Below are positions 11,585 through 11,629 of a stretch of DNA of 11,629 nt, piece after piece. The first letter of the stretch is position 1, and every line of letters begins with the position of its first letter. The stretch spans positions 1 through 11,629 of the forward strand of contig JAUWXW010000021.1 of assembly GCA_030616195.1 (NCBI GenBank), written 5' to 3'. The notes under the pieces are model-generated. The model did not search any database. It had not been told where the DNA came from and saw only the letters and a program-made list of their open reading frames with translations. The position numbers were made by a program, and so were the translations under genes. The stretch comes from Chloroflexota bacterium (GTDB lineage: Bacteria > Chloroflexota > Dehalococcoidia > RBG-13-53-26).

Positions 11585-11624
11585 AACGGGTAGGGTTGCC
11601 CGACGTCGGGCAATCCTACCCGTT
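11585..11624. repeat. 40-base near-perfect palindrome
   Basis: The two 20-base halves, AACGGGTAGGGTTGCCCGAC (11585-11604) and its partner (11605-11624), are reverse complements except for one position, which would still be a G-U wobble in RNA. There is no spacer; the centre is GACGTC. It could be a bidirectional terminator hairpin for acs and any gene beyond the window, or one copy of a dispersed palindromic repeat. No T run follows in the five bases visible. Confidence 0.7.
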
Positions 11625-11629
11625 CCTGC

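Noticed and set aside
1..11629. tRNA or rRNA genes
   Set aside because: No cloverleaf with a T-loop GTTCGA-type motif or rRNA-like sequence was seen on either strand by eye.

Overview
The window reads as a bacterial chromosome fragment from an anaerobe that tolerates brief oxygen exposure. All recognisable genes lie on the + strand, with strong Shine-Dalgarno sequences and several TTG or GTG starts. The organism is an inference: ferredoxin-linked 2-oxoacid metabolism, desulforedoxin and rubrerythrin-like proteins, and the general look of the proteins suggest an anaerobic lineage such as Chloroflexota/Dehalococcoidia. No database search was possible.

Region 1 (about 1-6092) is an oxidative-stress island. 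After a gene-free leader with a degraded interspersed repeat (about 85-250) and an extended -10 promoter, it runs: glutaredoxin-like protein (345-587); AhpF-type/thioredoxin-reductase-like flavoprotein (820-1728); rubrerythrin-like diiron protein without a rubredoxin domain (1758-2243); a second ferritin-like diiron protein with a hydrophobic insert (2263-2697); a tiny desulforedoxin whose start is out of frame by one base (2754-2878); an AcuB-like CBS-CBS-ACT regulator (2922-3572); Fe/Mn superoxide dismutase (3695-4273); a 45-residue cysteine-rich metallothionein-like protein (4381-4518); and a clade-3-type monofunctional catalase (4641-6092). Together these would remove superoxide (SOD), peroxide (catalase, rubrerythrin, possibly a peroxiredoxin encoded elsewhere and fed by the reductase/glutaredoxin pair) and loose metal ions (the Cys-rich protein).

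Region 2 (6232-8824) is a tight delta-alpha-beta-gamma operon for a four-subunit 2-oxoacid:ferredoxin oxidoreductase of the KorDABC type, with start/stop overlaps between the first three genes. Its ferredoxin-like delta subunit lacks one cysteine of the second cluster motif.

Region 3 (8837-9469) is a REP/RAYT cassette: a single-domain Y1 (HUH) REP-associated transposase bracketed by palindromic repeats that each carry a GTAG foot. The GTAG of the first downstream repeat supplies the stop codon of the transposase gene.

Region 4 (9549-11510) is an AMP-forming acetyl-CoA synthetase. It is followed by two inverted repeats, one of them a 40-base near-perfect palindrome. Acetyl-CoA synthetase and the 2-oxoacid:ferredoxin oxidoreductase are linked metabolically through acyl-CoA and reduced ferredoxin.
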